Shown here: positions 57,367 to 64,000 of the stretch, one piece after another
How positions within the stretch are numbered: the first letter of the stretch is position 1
How the letters are laid out: the number at the start of each line of letters is the position of its first letter
NCBI GenBank assembly: GCA_020248945.1
Contig: JADCGQ010000010.1
Span: forward strand, 21,808-85,807
Length of the DNA stretch: 64,000 bases
From: Rubrivivax sp.
GTDB lineage: Bacteria > Pseudomonadota > Gammaproteobacteria > Burkholderiales > Burkholderiaceae_C
Direction of reading: 5' to 3'
Program-made: the position numbers and the translations under genes
Notes under the pieces: generated by a model
Database searches by the model: none
Told to the model about the DNA's origin: nothing
What the model saw: only the letters and a program-made list of their open reading frames with translations

Positions 57367-57996
57367 ATGAAGCCCACCACCGCTCTGCTGTCCCCCCACC
57401 GATCCGCCCTGCTGGGCCCGCTGGCCGCGCTGGCGCTGCTGGCCGGTTGCGCATCGCCCAGCCCTGTGGCCCCCACCGCCGCGGCACCGGTGCAGACCGC
57501 CGCCGCCACGCCGGTGGCTGCGGCACCCGCGCCCACCCCGGCGCCGGCGGCGGCCGCGACAGGGACTGCACAGTCGAGCGTGTCCACCGTCGACCTGGCG
57601 GCGCGCAACGCGGCGGCCAGCACCCGCTCGGCCGCTCCTGTGGCGGCTGCGGCCATGCTCGCGGCGCCGACCCAGCGCACCGTCTACTTCGATTTCGACA
57701 GCTTCGCCATCAAGAGCGACTTCCAGTCGCTGATCGAGGGCCATGCCCGCGTGCTGGCCCGCGACACGGCCAAGGGCATGGTGATCGAAGGCCACACCGA
57801 CGAGCGTGGCGGCCGCGAATACAACCTGGCGCTCGGCCAGAAGCGCGCCGAGGCCGTGGTGCGCTCGCTGGTGCTGCTGGGCGTGGCCGAACGCCAGCTC
57901 GAGGCCGTGAGCTTTGGCGAAGAGCGGCCCGCCGCCCAGGGTGGTGACGAAACCGCCTGGTCGCGCAACCGCCGCGCCGAGCTGAAGGACCGCTGA
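57367..57996 (+). CDS. pal: Peptidoglycan-associated lipoprotein Pal
   Basis: A 209-residue lipoprotein: lipobox LALLAGCAS, then a long Ala/Pro/Thr-rich linker. The OmpA-like domain is VYFDFDSFAIKSDFQSLIEGHARVLARD and VIEGHTDERGGREYNLALGQKRAEAV, with the Asp and Arg that bind meso-diaminopimelate. The linker (about 30-95) is longer and more Ala-rich than in E. coli Pal. Its stop overlaps the next ATG (TGATG), so the pair is translationally coupled. Confidence 0.93.
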   Translation: MKPTTALLSPHRSALLGPLAALALLAGCASPSPVAPTAAAPVQTAAATPVAAAPAPTPAPAAAATGTAQSSVSTVDLAARNAAASTRSAAPVAAAAMLAAPTQRTVYFDFDSFAIKSDFQSLIEGHARVLARDTAKGMVIEGHTDERGGREYNLALGQKRAEAVVRSLVLLGVAERQLEAVSFGEERPAAQGGDETAWSRNRRAELKDR

Positions 57997-58796
57997 TGAA
58001 GGCGCCTGCCTGGCTGGTGCTGGTGCCGCTCGTGGGCCTGCTCGGCGCCGGCCCGGCGGCGGCCTTCCTCAACGACGAAGAAGCGCGCAAGGCCATCGTC
58101 GAGCTGCGAGCGCGGCTGGTCACGATGGAAGAGCAGTCGGCCAAGCGCGAGGCCGAGATCACCGCCGCCGCCGCCGCCGAGCGGACGCGGCTCACCGAAG
58201 AGATCGCCACGCTGCGCCGCAGCCTGCTCGACCTGAACAACCAGCTCGTCGCGCTGCGCGGCGAGTTGGCCAAGCTCAGCGGCGCCGACGAGACGCTGCT
58301 CAAGGAGATTGGCGAGGCCCAGCGCCGCCAGCGCGACGTGGCCCAGGCCTTCGACGAGCGGCTGAAGAAGATCGAGCCGGTGAAGGTGACGCTCGACGGC
58401 CGCGACTTCATGGTCGAGCAGGAAGAGCGGCGCTCGTACGAAGAGGCCTTCGCGGCCATTCGCGGCGGCGACTTCGACAAGTCGGTGCAGTTGTTCACCG
58501 GCTTCCTGCGCCGCTACCCGGGCAGCCCCTACGCCGACGGGGCGCGCTTCTGGCTCGGCAACTCGCAGTACGGCCGGCGCGACTACAAGCAGGCCATCGA
58601 CCTGTTCCGCGCCTTCGTGAGCAGTGCGCCGCTGCACCCGCGGGCACCCGATGCGCTGCTGGCGCTGGCCAACAGCCAGGCCGAGATGAAGGACGGCCGG
58701 GCCGCCCGCCGCACCATCGAGGAGCTCATGAAGGAGTACCCCTCGTCCGAGGCCGCACAGGCCGGCAAGGACCGCCTGGCCACGCTGCCCAAGTGA
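57996..58796 (+). CDS. cpoB: Cell division coordinator CpoB (YbgF)
   Basis: The 266-residue periplasmic protein has a signal peptide (LVLVPLVGLLGAGPAAA), an N-terminal coiled coil (ARLVTMEEQSAKREAEITAAAAAERTRL...) and C-terminal TPR repeats starting SYEEAFAAIRGGDFDKSVQLFTGFLRRYPGSPYADGARFWLG. It coordinates peptidoglycan synthesis with Tol-Pal constriction. It is the last tol gene here. Confidence 0.92.
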   Translation: MKAPAWLVLVPLVGLLGAGPAAAFLNDEEARKAIVELRARLVTMEEQSAKREAEITAAAAAERTRLTEEIATLRRSLLDLNNQLVALRGELAKLSGADETLLKEIGEAQRRQRDVAQAFDERLKKIEPVKVTLDGRDFMVEQEERRSYEEAFAAIRGGDFDKSVQLFTGFLRRYPGSPYADGARFWLGNSQYGRRDYKQAIDLFRAFVSSAPLHPRAPDALLALANSQAEMKDGRAARRTIEELMKEYPSSEAAQAGKDRLATLPK

Positions 58797-58853
58797 TCGC
58801 GCGGCCGGCCACGGCCGGCACGCCGCCCCGCGATGCCCTAGCATCGCGGCCCC

Positions 58854-59972
58854 ATGATTCAAGAGTCTGATCTTCCGGGCCTCATCGCCCAGGTGCTGGC
58901 GGCGGCGTTCGCGCTGGCCATCGTCTTTGGCGCCATCGCGCAGCGCACGCACTTCTGCACCATGGGCGCGGTGGCCGACATCGTCAACATGGGCGACTGG
59001 GCCCGCATGCGCATGTGGCTCCTGGCCATCGGCGTGGCCATGCTGGGCTTCAACGGCATGGTCGCCGCCGGCTGGGTGCAGGCGGGGCAGAGCGTGTATG
59101 CGGGGCCGCGGCTGATCTGGCTGTCCAACGTGTTTGGCGGGCTGCTGTTCGGCTTCGGCATGGTGCTGGCCTCGGGCTGTGGCAGCAAGACGCTGGTGCG
59201 CATCGGCGGCGGCAGCCTGAAGAGCCTGGTGGTGTTCTTCGTGCTGGCAGTGGCCTCGTACGCCACGCTGCGCGGCATCACCGCGGTGGCTCGCGTGGCC
59301 ACGGTGGATGCCGTGGCCATCACCTTGCCGGCCGGGCAGGATCTGCCCTCGCTGCTGTCGTACGCCATCGGCATGGCCACGCCTCACGCCGCGCTGCTGC
59401 TGGGCGGGCTCGTCGGCGGTGGGCTCATCGTGTTTGCGCTGGCCCGGCCCGAAGGGCGCAGCGGCGAGGCGCTGCTGGCGGGCCTCGGCCTCGGTGCGGT
59501 GATCGTCGGCGTGTGGTGGGTGACGGGCCGGCTCGGGCACCTGGCCGAGCACCCGGCCACGCTCGAGGAGGTGTGGCTGGCTACGAACACGCAGCGCATG
59601 GAGTCGCTCACCTTCGTGGCGCCCATCGCCTACACGGTGGACTGGCTCATCCTGTTCAGCGACAAGAGCAAGACGCTCACCGTGGGCATCGTCAGCGTGT
59701 TCGGCGTCGTGCTCGGCTCGGCCGCGGTGGCGCTGGCCACGCGCAGCTTCCGCTGGGAAGGCTTCGCCGGCACCGAGGACACCGCCAACCACGTGGTCGG
59801 CGCGGTGCTGATGGGCGTGGGCGGCGTCACGGCCATGGGCTGCACCATCGGGCAGGGCCTCAGCGGCGTCTCCACGCTCGCGCTGGGCAGCTTCATCGCC
59901 TTCGGCGGCATCGTGGCCGGTGCGGTGCTGGCGCTGCGCTACCAGATGTGGCGGCTGGAGCGCATGGCGTGA
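58854..59972 (+). CDS. YeeE/YedE-family sulfur-compound transporter (DUF395)
   Basis: A 372-residue membrane protein with about nine helices. The conserved Cys residues of the thiosulfate transporter group are present: RTHFCTMGAVADIVNMGDW, ASGCGSKTLVRIGGGSLKSL and TAMGCTIGQGLSGVSTLALG. Related TsuA proteins import thiosulfate through a Cys relay; that role is likely but not proven. Its stop overlaps the GTG start of tcdA (GTGA). Confidence 0.87.
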   Translation: MIQESDLPGLIAQVLAAAFALAIVFGAIAQRTHFCTMGAVADIVNMGDWARMRMWLLAIGVAMLGFNGMVAAGWVQAGQSVYAGPRLIWLSNVFGGLLFGFGMVLASGCGSKTLVRIGGGSLKSLVVFFVLAVASYATLRGITAVARVATVDAVAITLPAGQDLPSLLSYAIGMATPHAALLLGGLVGGGLIVFALARPEGRSGEALLAGLGLGAVIVGVWWVTGRLGHLAEHPATLEEVWLATNTQRMESLTFVAPIAYTVDWLILFSDKSKTLTVGIVSVFGVVLGSAAVALATRSFRWEGFAGTEDTANHVVGAVLMGVGGVTAMGCTIGQGLSGVSTLALGSFIAFGGIVAGAVLALRYQMWRLERMA

Positions 59973-60763
59973 ACGCCGACGCGCCGGCCGCGGTGGCTGT
60001 GCTGGCGGACGCGGATCTCGAGCGCCGCTTCGGCGGCCTGCGGCGCCTGTACGGTGACAACGGCTTTGCCGCGGTGCGTGCCGCGCGCGTGGCCGTGGTC
60101 GGCCTCGGCGGCGTGGGCTCGTGGGCCGCGGAGGCGCTGGCGCGCAGCGGTGTCGCACGTCTCGTGCTCGTCGACCTCGACCACGTGGCCGAGAGCAACA
60201 TCAACCGCCAGGTGCAGGCGCTGGGCGCCACGCTGGGCATGGCCAAGGCCGCGGCGCTGGTGGGGCGCCTGGCCGACATCCACCCCGGCTGCGAACTGCT
60301 GCCGGTGGAAGAGTTCGCCGGTGCCGACAACTGGCCGGCCTTGCTGCCCGCCCCGGTGGACGTGGTGATCGACGCCTGCGACCAGGCCGCGGCCAAGACG
60401 CACCTCGCAAGCTGGAGCCTGGCCAGCGGCGTGCCGCTGGTGATTGCGGGCGCAGCAGGTGGCAAGCAGCGCGCGCAGGCCGTGGAGGTGGACGACCTGG
60501 CGGCTGCCACGCATGACCCCTTGCTGGCCGGCCTGCGCCAGCGCCTGCGCAAGGCCGGGGCTGCGCCGCGCCTGGGCCCGATGGGGCTGCGCGCCGTCTT
60601 CTCGCGCGAGGCGGTGGCCGCGCCGGCCGAGCAGTGCGAGGCCGGCGACGGCAGCCTCAACTGCCACGGCTACGGCTCCAGCGTCACCGTCACGGCCACT
60701 TTCGGCTTCGTGGCCGCGGGCGAGGTGTTGCGTCTGTTGATCGAGCGTCACAGTCGGGCGTGA
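59969..60763 (+). CDS. tcdA: tRNA threonylcarbamoyladenosine dehydratase TcdA
   Basis: The 264-residue E1-like enzyme makes cyclic t6A at position 37 of ANN-decoding tRNAs, such as the two tRNA-Lys encoded just downstream. Motifs are RRFGGLRRLYGDNGF, VAVVGLGGVGSWAAEALARSGV (ATP site), DLDHVAESNINRQVQAL and VVIDACDQAAAKTHL. GTG 59969 is used because it overlaps the previous stop and the family begins there. A C-terminal cysteine pair is in QCEAGDGSLNCHGYGS. Confidence 0.92.
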   Translation: MNADAPAAVAVLADADLERRFGGLRRLYGDNGFAAVRAARVAVVGLGGVGSWAAEALARSGVARLVLVDLDHVAESNINRQVQALGATLGMAKAAALVGRLADIHPGCELLPVEEFAGADNWPALLPAPVDVVIDACDQAAAKTHLASWSLASGVPLVIAGAAGGKQRAQAVEVDDLAAATHDPLLAGLRQRLRKAGAAPRLGPMGLRAVFSREAVAAPAEQCEAGDGSLNCHGYGSSVTVTATFGFVAAGEVLRLLIERHSRA

Positions 60764-60794
60764 GCCGGTGCGTCGTGGGTGCGATGGCCCGTGC

Positions 60795-60800
60795 TATCAT
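60795..60800 (+). promoter_or_regulatory. Candidate -10 element of the tRNA-Lys pair
   Basis: TATCAT, 19 bases before the first tRNA, is well placed for initiation around 60807. No convincing -35 is seen. Confidence 0.4.
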
Positions 60801-60819
60801 CTTGGGCTCTGCGGACAAC

Positions 60820-60895
60820 GGGTCGTTAGCTCAGTCGGTAGAGCAGCGGACTTTTAATCCGTTGGTCGCGTGTTCGAGTCACGCACGACCCACCA
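60820..60895 (+). tRNA. tRNA-Lys (anticodon TTT)
   Basis: The 76-base cloverleaf has acceptor GGGTCGT/ACGACCC and an encoded CCA (60893-60895). The anticodon loop is CTTTTAA, with TTT reading AAA and AAG codons. D-loop AGTCGGTAGA and T-loop TTCGAGT are standard. Confidence 0.96.
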
Positions 60896-60931
60896 CACCT
60901 CACCGTGTGGCCCGGTTCACCCAGGTTCCCA

Positions 60932-61007
60932 GGGCTCTTAGCTCAGTTGGTAGAGCAGCGGACTCTTAATCCGTTGGTCGCAAGTTCGAATCTTGCAGGG
61001 CCCACCA
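60932..61007 (+). tRNA. tRNA-Lys (anticodon CTT)
   Basis: The 76-base gene has acceptor GGGCTCT/AGGGCCC (one G-T pair) and an encoded CCA at the end. The anticodon loop is CTCTTAA, with CTT reading AAG. It is almost identical in the middle to the first tRNA, 36 bases upstream, so the two may stem from duplication. Confidence 0.96.
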
Positions 61008-61029
61008 AGATTTAAGTGTTGAAAATCAA

Positions 61030-61058
61030 CGGCCTAGCGGAGACGCTAGGCCGTTTTT
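61030..61058 (+). terminator. Rho-independent terminator after the tRNA pair
   Basis: Perfect 10-bp stem CGGCCTAGCG / CGCTAGGCCG (61030-61039, 61044-61053), loop GAGA, then five T residues. It ends the tRNA transcription unit 22 bases after the second tRNA. Confidence 0.92.
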
Positions 61059-61258
61059 CCTGGGCTGTCCAAGACTCGCACCCCCCGTTGTCCGAAACTC
61101 GGCTCCCCATCGAAGTTGGGCAGCGGCCTGGCCGTCCAGACCGGTTCCGTTGCGAGTAGATGCTCCGATCGGCTCCGTTCCCTTGAGCCGGCGCGTGCGT
61201 GCCCGGAACAGCGCCCGCTGCCGCGTCGCAGCCGCGCGCCGCGCGAGAATCCATAGGC

Positions 61259-61528
61259 ATGTCGACGCCACCGCCTCCGCCCACCCAGGCACGCAATCCG
61301 CAGCACGGCAAGACGCTTGAGGCCATCCTCACCGAGCTGGTGGCGCACTACGGCTGGGATGGTCTTGCGCAGCGCGTGGCCCTGCGTTGCTTCAGCCGCG
61401 AACCATGCATCACATCCAGCCTGAAGGTCCTGCGTAAGGCGCCGTGGGCCCGCGAGAAGGTGGAGAGCCTGTACCTGTTCATGCTGCGCGACCTGAGGCG
61501 CGCCGGCCCGCCCCGCGCAGCGGGATGA
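61259..61528 (+). CDS. VF530-family (DUF2132) small DNA-binding-like protein
   Basis: The 89-residue protein reads GKTLEAILTELVAHYGWDGLAQRVALRCFSREPCITSSLKVLRKAPWAREKVESLYLFMLRD, the complete VF530 domain. Family members are small helical proteins with a fold similar to DNA-binding domains; function is unknown. The ATG at 61259 precedes a short Pro-rich N-terminus. It overlaps the next gene by four bases (ATGA). Confidence 0.85.
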   Translation: MSTPPPPPTQARNPQHGKTLEAILTELVAHYGWDGLAQRVALRCFSREPCITSSLKVLRKAPWAREKVESLYLFMLRDLRRAGPPRAAG

Positions 61529-62054
61529 ACGCCGACCCCACCGCGAAGTACCTGGCGGCCTACCCGCCCGAGCTTCGGGCGCAGGTGAGGGGGCTGATCG
61601 CCGAGGGGCAACTGGCCCGCAATCTGGAGCAGCGCTATCCCGATCGCCGCGACATCGCGAGCGATGGCGCGCTCTACGACTACGTGAATGGGCTCAAGAG
61701 CCGCTGCATGCGCAGCGCCGGGCTGCTGTCCAAGGCGGTCTACGACAGCCGGCTGCGCCTGACACAGCAGGCACTGGGCTCGCACACGGTGGTGTCGCCC
61801 CTGCAGGGCGGGAGTTTGAAGGCAAAGCGCGAGATCCGCATCGCCAGCCTCTTCCGAGAGGCTCCTACCGCACTCTGCGGATGATCGTGGTGCACGAACT
61901 GGCGCATCTCAAGGAGCGCGACCACGACAACGCGTTCTACGCGCTCTGCGTGCACATGGAGCCGCACTACCACCAACTCAAGTTCGATGTCCGCCTGTGG
62001 CTCACGGCGATGGAGACAGGGGTGCTGCGGGCTGGTGCGCCGCGTGGGCGGTGA
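61525..62054 (+). pseudogene. YgjP/M48-type metallopeptidase interrupted by a frameshift
   Basis: The first part (61525-61884, from ATG overlapping VF530) reads KYLAAYPPELRAQVRGLIAEGQLARNLEQRYPD and LKAKREIRIASLFREAPTA, the N-terminal half of the YgjP-like metallopeptidase family. It then meets a TGA. The family continues in another frame from 61881: MIVVHELAHLKERDHDNAF with zinc site HELAH (61893-61907), then HMEPHYHQLKFDVRLWL. One extra base between about 61868 and 61880 would rejoin both frames. Either the gene is broken just before its active site or the base is a sequencing error. Intact proteins of the family are metal-dependent peptidase-like proteins of unknown substrate. Confidence 0.8.
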
Positions 62055-62623
62055 CTTCGAAGGGTAAGGCGTCGGCTCAAGACTGGGCAGAGTCACTCGC
62101 GCTCCCGGGCCGAATGTCGGCGGCTTTCGGGACCGGCCCTTCGAGAGCGCCTGCCGTGGGTGACCGCTGAACCCTCAACGTGAACGGTCGACGACTCCAG
62201 ACGGGCCAGCGCCTCGCCGATGACTGCTTCCGCGCGAAGCGAACTCCACAAACCGACCCCATCCGGGCATCGTCGGCGAGATCAGTTGCCGCGAAGCAGT
62301 CGTCGGACATGGTGCTCAGAGCGAGGCGATTCAGTGCTGGGGCGCCGGGCAAGAGGCGCAGCAGTGACTGGCAACGCAGAACACTGCACCTTCACCCTCT
62401 CAGTCCGTCATCTCCGGAGGCACGATCCGCCCGGATGAGGCCAGTTTGATTGACCTGGATCAACGCGCATTGCTACGGGCCAGCGAGGCAAGCCTGTCAG
62501 TCGGTGGATGGGCTGCGCAGCAGCACGGCGCGCGTCGATTCACGACGCGCCGGCTGGCGGCCGATGGACGGGCGCGGGCTGGTACCGTGGCCGAGCCCGG
62601 CCCCGCGTCGGCTCCCGCCGGAG

Positions 62624-62796
62624 TCAGCCGGCGCGGCCGTCCACCGCGGCTTCGGTCGCCAGCCAGTCGTCCATGTCGTGGCCGTCGAGGCGGCCCCGCG
62701 CCGTCGCGCGGATCCATTGGGCCGGACCATCACCGCCAGCGGTGGCTTGGAGACCACGGCGCGCTGCGCCGACGGGACGGCCTGCTTTGGATTCAT
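62624..62796 (-). pseudogene. DUF2934-like fragment, probably frameshifted
   Basis: On the minus strand the end of this segment reads AQWIRATARGRLDGHDMDDWLATEAAVDG, then a stop at 62624. It resembles the short DUF2934 motif (IR-x-A ... G-x-D-x-x-DWL-x-x-E). A plausible N-terminus, MNPKQAVPSAQRAVVS from 62796, lies in a different frame. This suggests a small gene with one frameshift; the match is by eye and short. Confidence 0.35.
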
Positions 62797-63025
62797 CGTG
62801 TTCACGCCTCGCTCGATGCACTGCCTGACGCCGTTGCACGGCCGGGCCGACATCCTCAAGCGGCTGGTCGCCAACATCGGCGCGGCCCCACGCCACATCA
62901 AGGCAGCTGCGGAGCAGTTCAATGACCTCGACCGCTGGGGCTGCCAACTGCGCTGCATCAGCGACCGGATCGCCCCTGTCATCGGACCACCACGACCGAC
63001 GCCGGGGCTCCCAGCGACGGCGTGA
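62681..63025 (+). CDS. Possible hypothetical ORF with coding-like codon use
   Basis: From about 62720 to 62990 the frame shows strong G/C at third positions and a protein-like sequence (ITASGGLETTARCADGTACFGFIVF, ILKRLVANIGAAPRHIKAAAEQFNDLDRWGCQLRCISDR). No ATG or ribosome site is clear; a GTG at 62681 is one option. It overlaps the DUF2934-like fragment on the other strand, so at most one may be real. No family recognised. Confidence 0.3.
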   Translation, partial: AVEAAPRRRADPLGRTITASGGLETTARCADGTACFGFIVFTPRSMHCLTPLHGRADILKRLVANIGAAPRHIKAAAEQFNDLDRWGCQLRCISDRIAPVIGPPRPTPGLPATA

Positions 63026-63278
63026 CTGCCGGATTTGGGATGATGGGAGGCTGGCGCAGCCGTCGCGGGGTCCGCCGTCATCGACCGGTCGTCGACTGGC
63101 AGCGCCGGCGCGTGGTCCGATGCACGACCGGGAGGAAGGACGTGCGCGGCGCGCGCGCCGGGAGCGGCTCTCGCCGAAGCCTGACCGTCAGGTTGCGTCA
63201 CCCCTCGCGGGATTGCATGCCCGTCCGCCCCGCGCCTGCACCCGTGCTCCCTATCATCAACCTCTCGTGACACCCCCG

Positions 63279-64000
63279 ATGAAGCTCGATGTCTCCGCCG
63301 CAGCGGCCGCCTGGCCGCAGCGTGATCATCTGTTCCGGCTGGGTGTCGTGCTGCTGGCGCTCGTTCCCCTGCTGGCCGCCTTGGCCGGCCTCGACGATCG
63401 CTCCGTGTTCGGGCAATCGCCCTGGTCCAAGCCCGTACGCTTCGCGCTGTCCCTGGGCGTCTACGGAGTCACCATGGCGCTAGCAGCGCGGTGGCTCCTG
63501 GCGCACACGCGCGTACCGGGCTGGCGTCTGCTGTCGCCCGTGCTGATCGGCACGCTCGTCTTCGAGATCACCTGGATCACGGTGCAGGCGGCACGGGGCG
63601 TGGACTCGCATTTCAACGAGCGGACGGCATTCGAGGGGCTGATGTTCAGTCTGATGGGCCTCGGTGCGTCGATCATGAGTCTCGCCGTGGTGTGGCTGGC
63701 TCTCGTGGCCGGGCGCCTGGCGTTGGCGGCTTCGGCGTCAAGGGACCGACTGATCTCGCTGGGCATCGCGCTGGGTTTCGCCGGGAGCGGCCTGCTGCTG
63801 CCTTGGACGGGCGAAGCGCTGGTCAATGCAGGCCGCTCGCAGTCCGCGGTCGAGGCCGCCATGACACTGCCTCTGCTGGGCTGGCGGCTGGATGGCAGCG
63901 ACCCCAGGCCGGCGCACTTCGTGGCAGCCCATCTGATGCAAGCCCTGCCGTTGGCGGCCGTGTGGCTGGCCCGCGCGAGCCAGCCGGCCCGCCAGGGCGT
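63279..64000 (+). CDS. Multi-helix membrane protein, partial, unknown function
   Basis: It begins MKLDVSAAAAAWPQRDHLFRLGVVLLALVPLLAALAGL at ATG 63279 and continues with at least six hydrophobic helices to the window end (240 residues seen). Recognisable pieces are SPWSKPVRFALSLGVYGVTMAL, DSHFNERTAFEGLMFSLMG and DPRPAHFVAAHLMQALPLAAVWL. These recur in uncharacterised bacterial membrane proteins; I know no function. The 3' end is outside the window. Confidence 0.75.
   Translation, partial: MKLDVSAAAAAWPQRDHLFRLGVVLLALVPLLAALAGLDDRSVFGQSPWSKPVRFALSLGVYGVTMALAARWLLAHTRVPGWRLLSPVLIGTLVFEITWITVQAARGVDSHFNERTAFEGLMFSLMGLGASIMSLAVVWLALVAGRLALAASASRDRLISLGIALGFAGSGLLLPWTGEALVNAGRSQSAVEAAMTLPLLGWRLDGSDPRPAHFVAAHLMQALPLAAVWLARASQPARQG

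Larger units (their letters stand above)
62055..63278. other. Gene-poor region with decayed or unclear coding traces
   Basis: About 1.2 kb without a confident gene. It holds an imperfect inverted repeat (CCGATGACTGCTTCCGCG near 62217 and CCGCGAAGCAGTCGTCGG near 62290), a minus-strand DUF2934-like fragment and a plus-strand coding-like stretch (both listed separately). Codon-position bias is weaker here than in neighbouring genes. A TATCAT hexamer near 63251 may be the -10 of the following gene. Confidence 0.5.

Noticed and set aside
61868..61884. Programmed ribosomal frameshift in the metallopeptidase
   Set aside because: No slippery heptamer or strong downstream pseudoknot was found; a lost base is a simpler explanation.
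62180..62449. Short open frames in the gene-poor region
   Set aside because: No ribosome site, no codon-position bias and no recognisable motif.
63022..63273. Overlapping small frames on both strands before the membrane protein gene
   Set aside because: Arg-rich translations without structure and no start signals; likely non-coding.

Overview
The window looks like chromosomal DNA from a high-GC betaproteobacterium of the order Burkholderiales, probably near the Rubrivivax / Leptothrix / Methylibium / Ideonella group. This rests on gene content and order: a DUF971-ubiE-Tim44 run, an ubiJ-ubiB-FmdB-DUF502-aspS-nudB-EEP-clsB run, a Methylobacillus-type eps locus with exosortase B, and strong G/C preference at third codon positions. 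The placement is an inference; no search was run.

Layout. 1-3.3 kb (minus): a secreted subtilase cut by the window edge, a PEP-CTERM-like surface protein and a small secreted Cys-containing protein. 3.4-4.7 kb: an MFS exporter. 4.8-9.8 kb (minus): a complete ugpBAECQ operon for glycerol-3-phosphate/glycerophosphodiester uptake and hydrolysis. 10.1-15.7 kb (plus): a very large FAD plus Fe-S oxidoreductase fusion, then DUF971, ubiE and a Tim44-like gene. 15.9-42.1 kb: a 26-kb exopolysaccharide locus. 42.3-53.3 kb (plus): ubiJ, ubiB, FmdB, DUF502, aspS, nudB, an EEP nuclease, clsB, pyrC, a NYN-domain gene and htpX. 53.5-55.8 kb (minus): an AhpD-like enzyme and an MsbA-type ABC exporter. 55.9-60.8 kb (plus): tolB-pal-cpoB, a YeeE/YedE transporter and tcdA. 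60.8-61.06 kb: two tRNA-Lys genes and a terminator. 61.2-64 kb: a VF530 gene, a frameshifted metallopeptidase, about 1.2 kb of mostly non-coding or decayed DNA, and the start of a membrane protein that leaves the window.

The exopolysaccharide locus is the main system. EpsB loads the first sugar phosphate on undecaprenyl phosphate. Several glycosyltransferases extend the unit, a Wzx-like flippase exports it, and a Wzy/ligase-like membrane protein polymerises it. EpsF and EpsG control chain length, EpsE and EpsL handle outer-membrane passage, and EpsD is a periplasmic PpiC-type foldase. Exosortase B and EpsI link the polymer to PEP-CTERM protein sorting. Sugar nucleotides come from rmlBDAC (dTDP-L-rhamnose), manC (GDP-mannose), galE (UDP-galactose) and ugd (UDP-glucuronate). 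The locus is two converging blocks that meet near 32.48 kb, and it lies exactly between ubiE-Tim44 and ubiJ-ubiB, which are usually close together in Burkholderiales. It therefore looks like an insertion into a ubiquinone-biosynthesis neighbourhood.

Smaller points of interest are a PEP-CTERM candidate whose motif reads PTP, an intergenic palindromic element present twice (once inside the eps operon), two genes whose best promoter leaves almost no leader, and a metallopeptidase whose frame breaks just before its HELAH motif. No CRISPR array, integrase, transposase or rRNA was seen.
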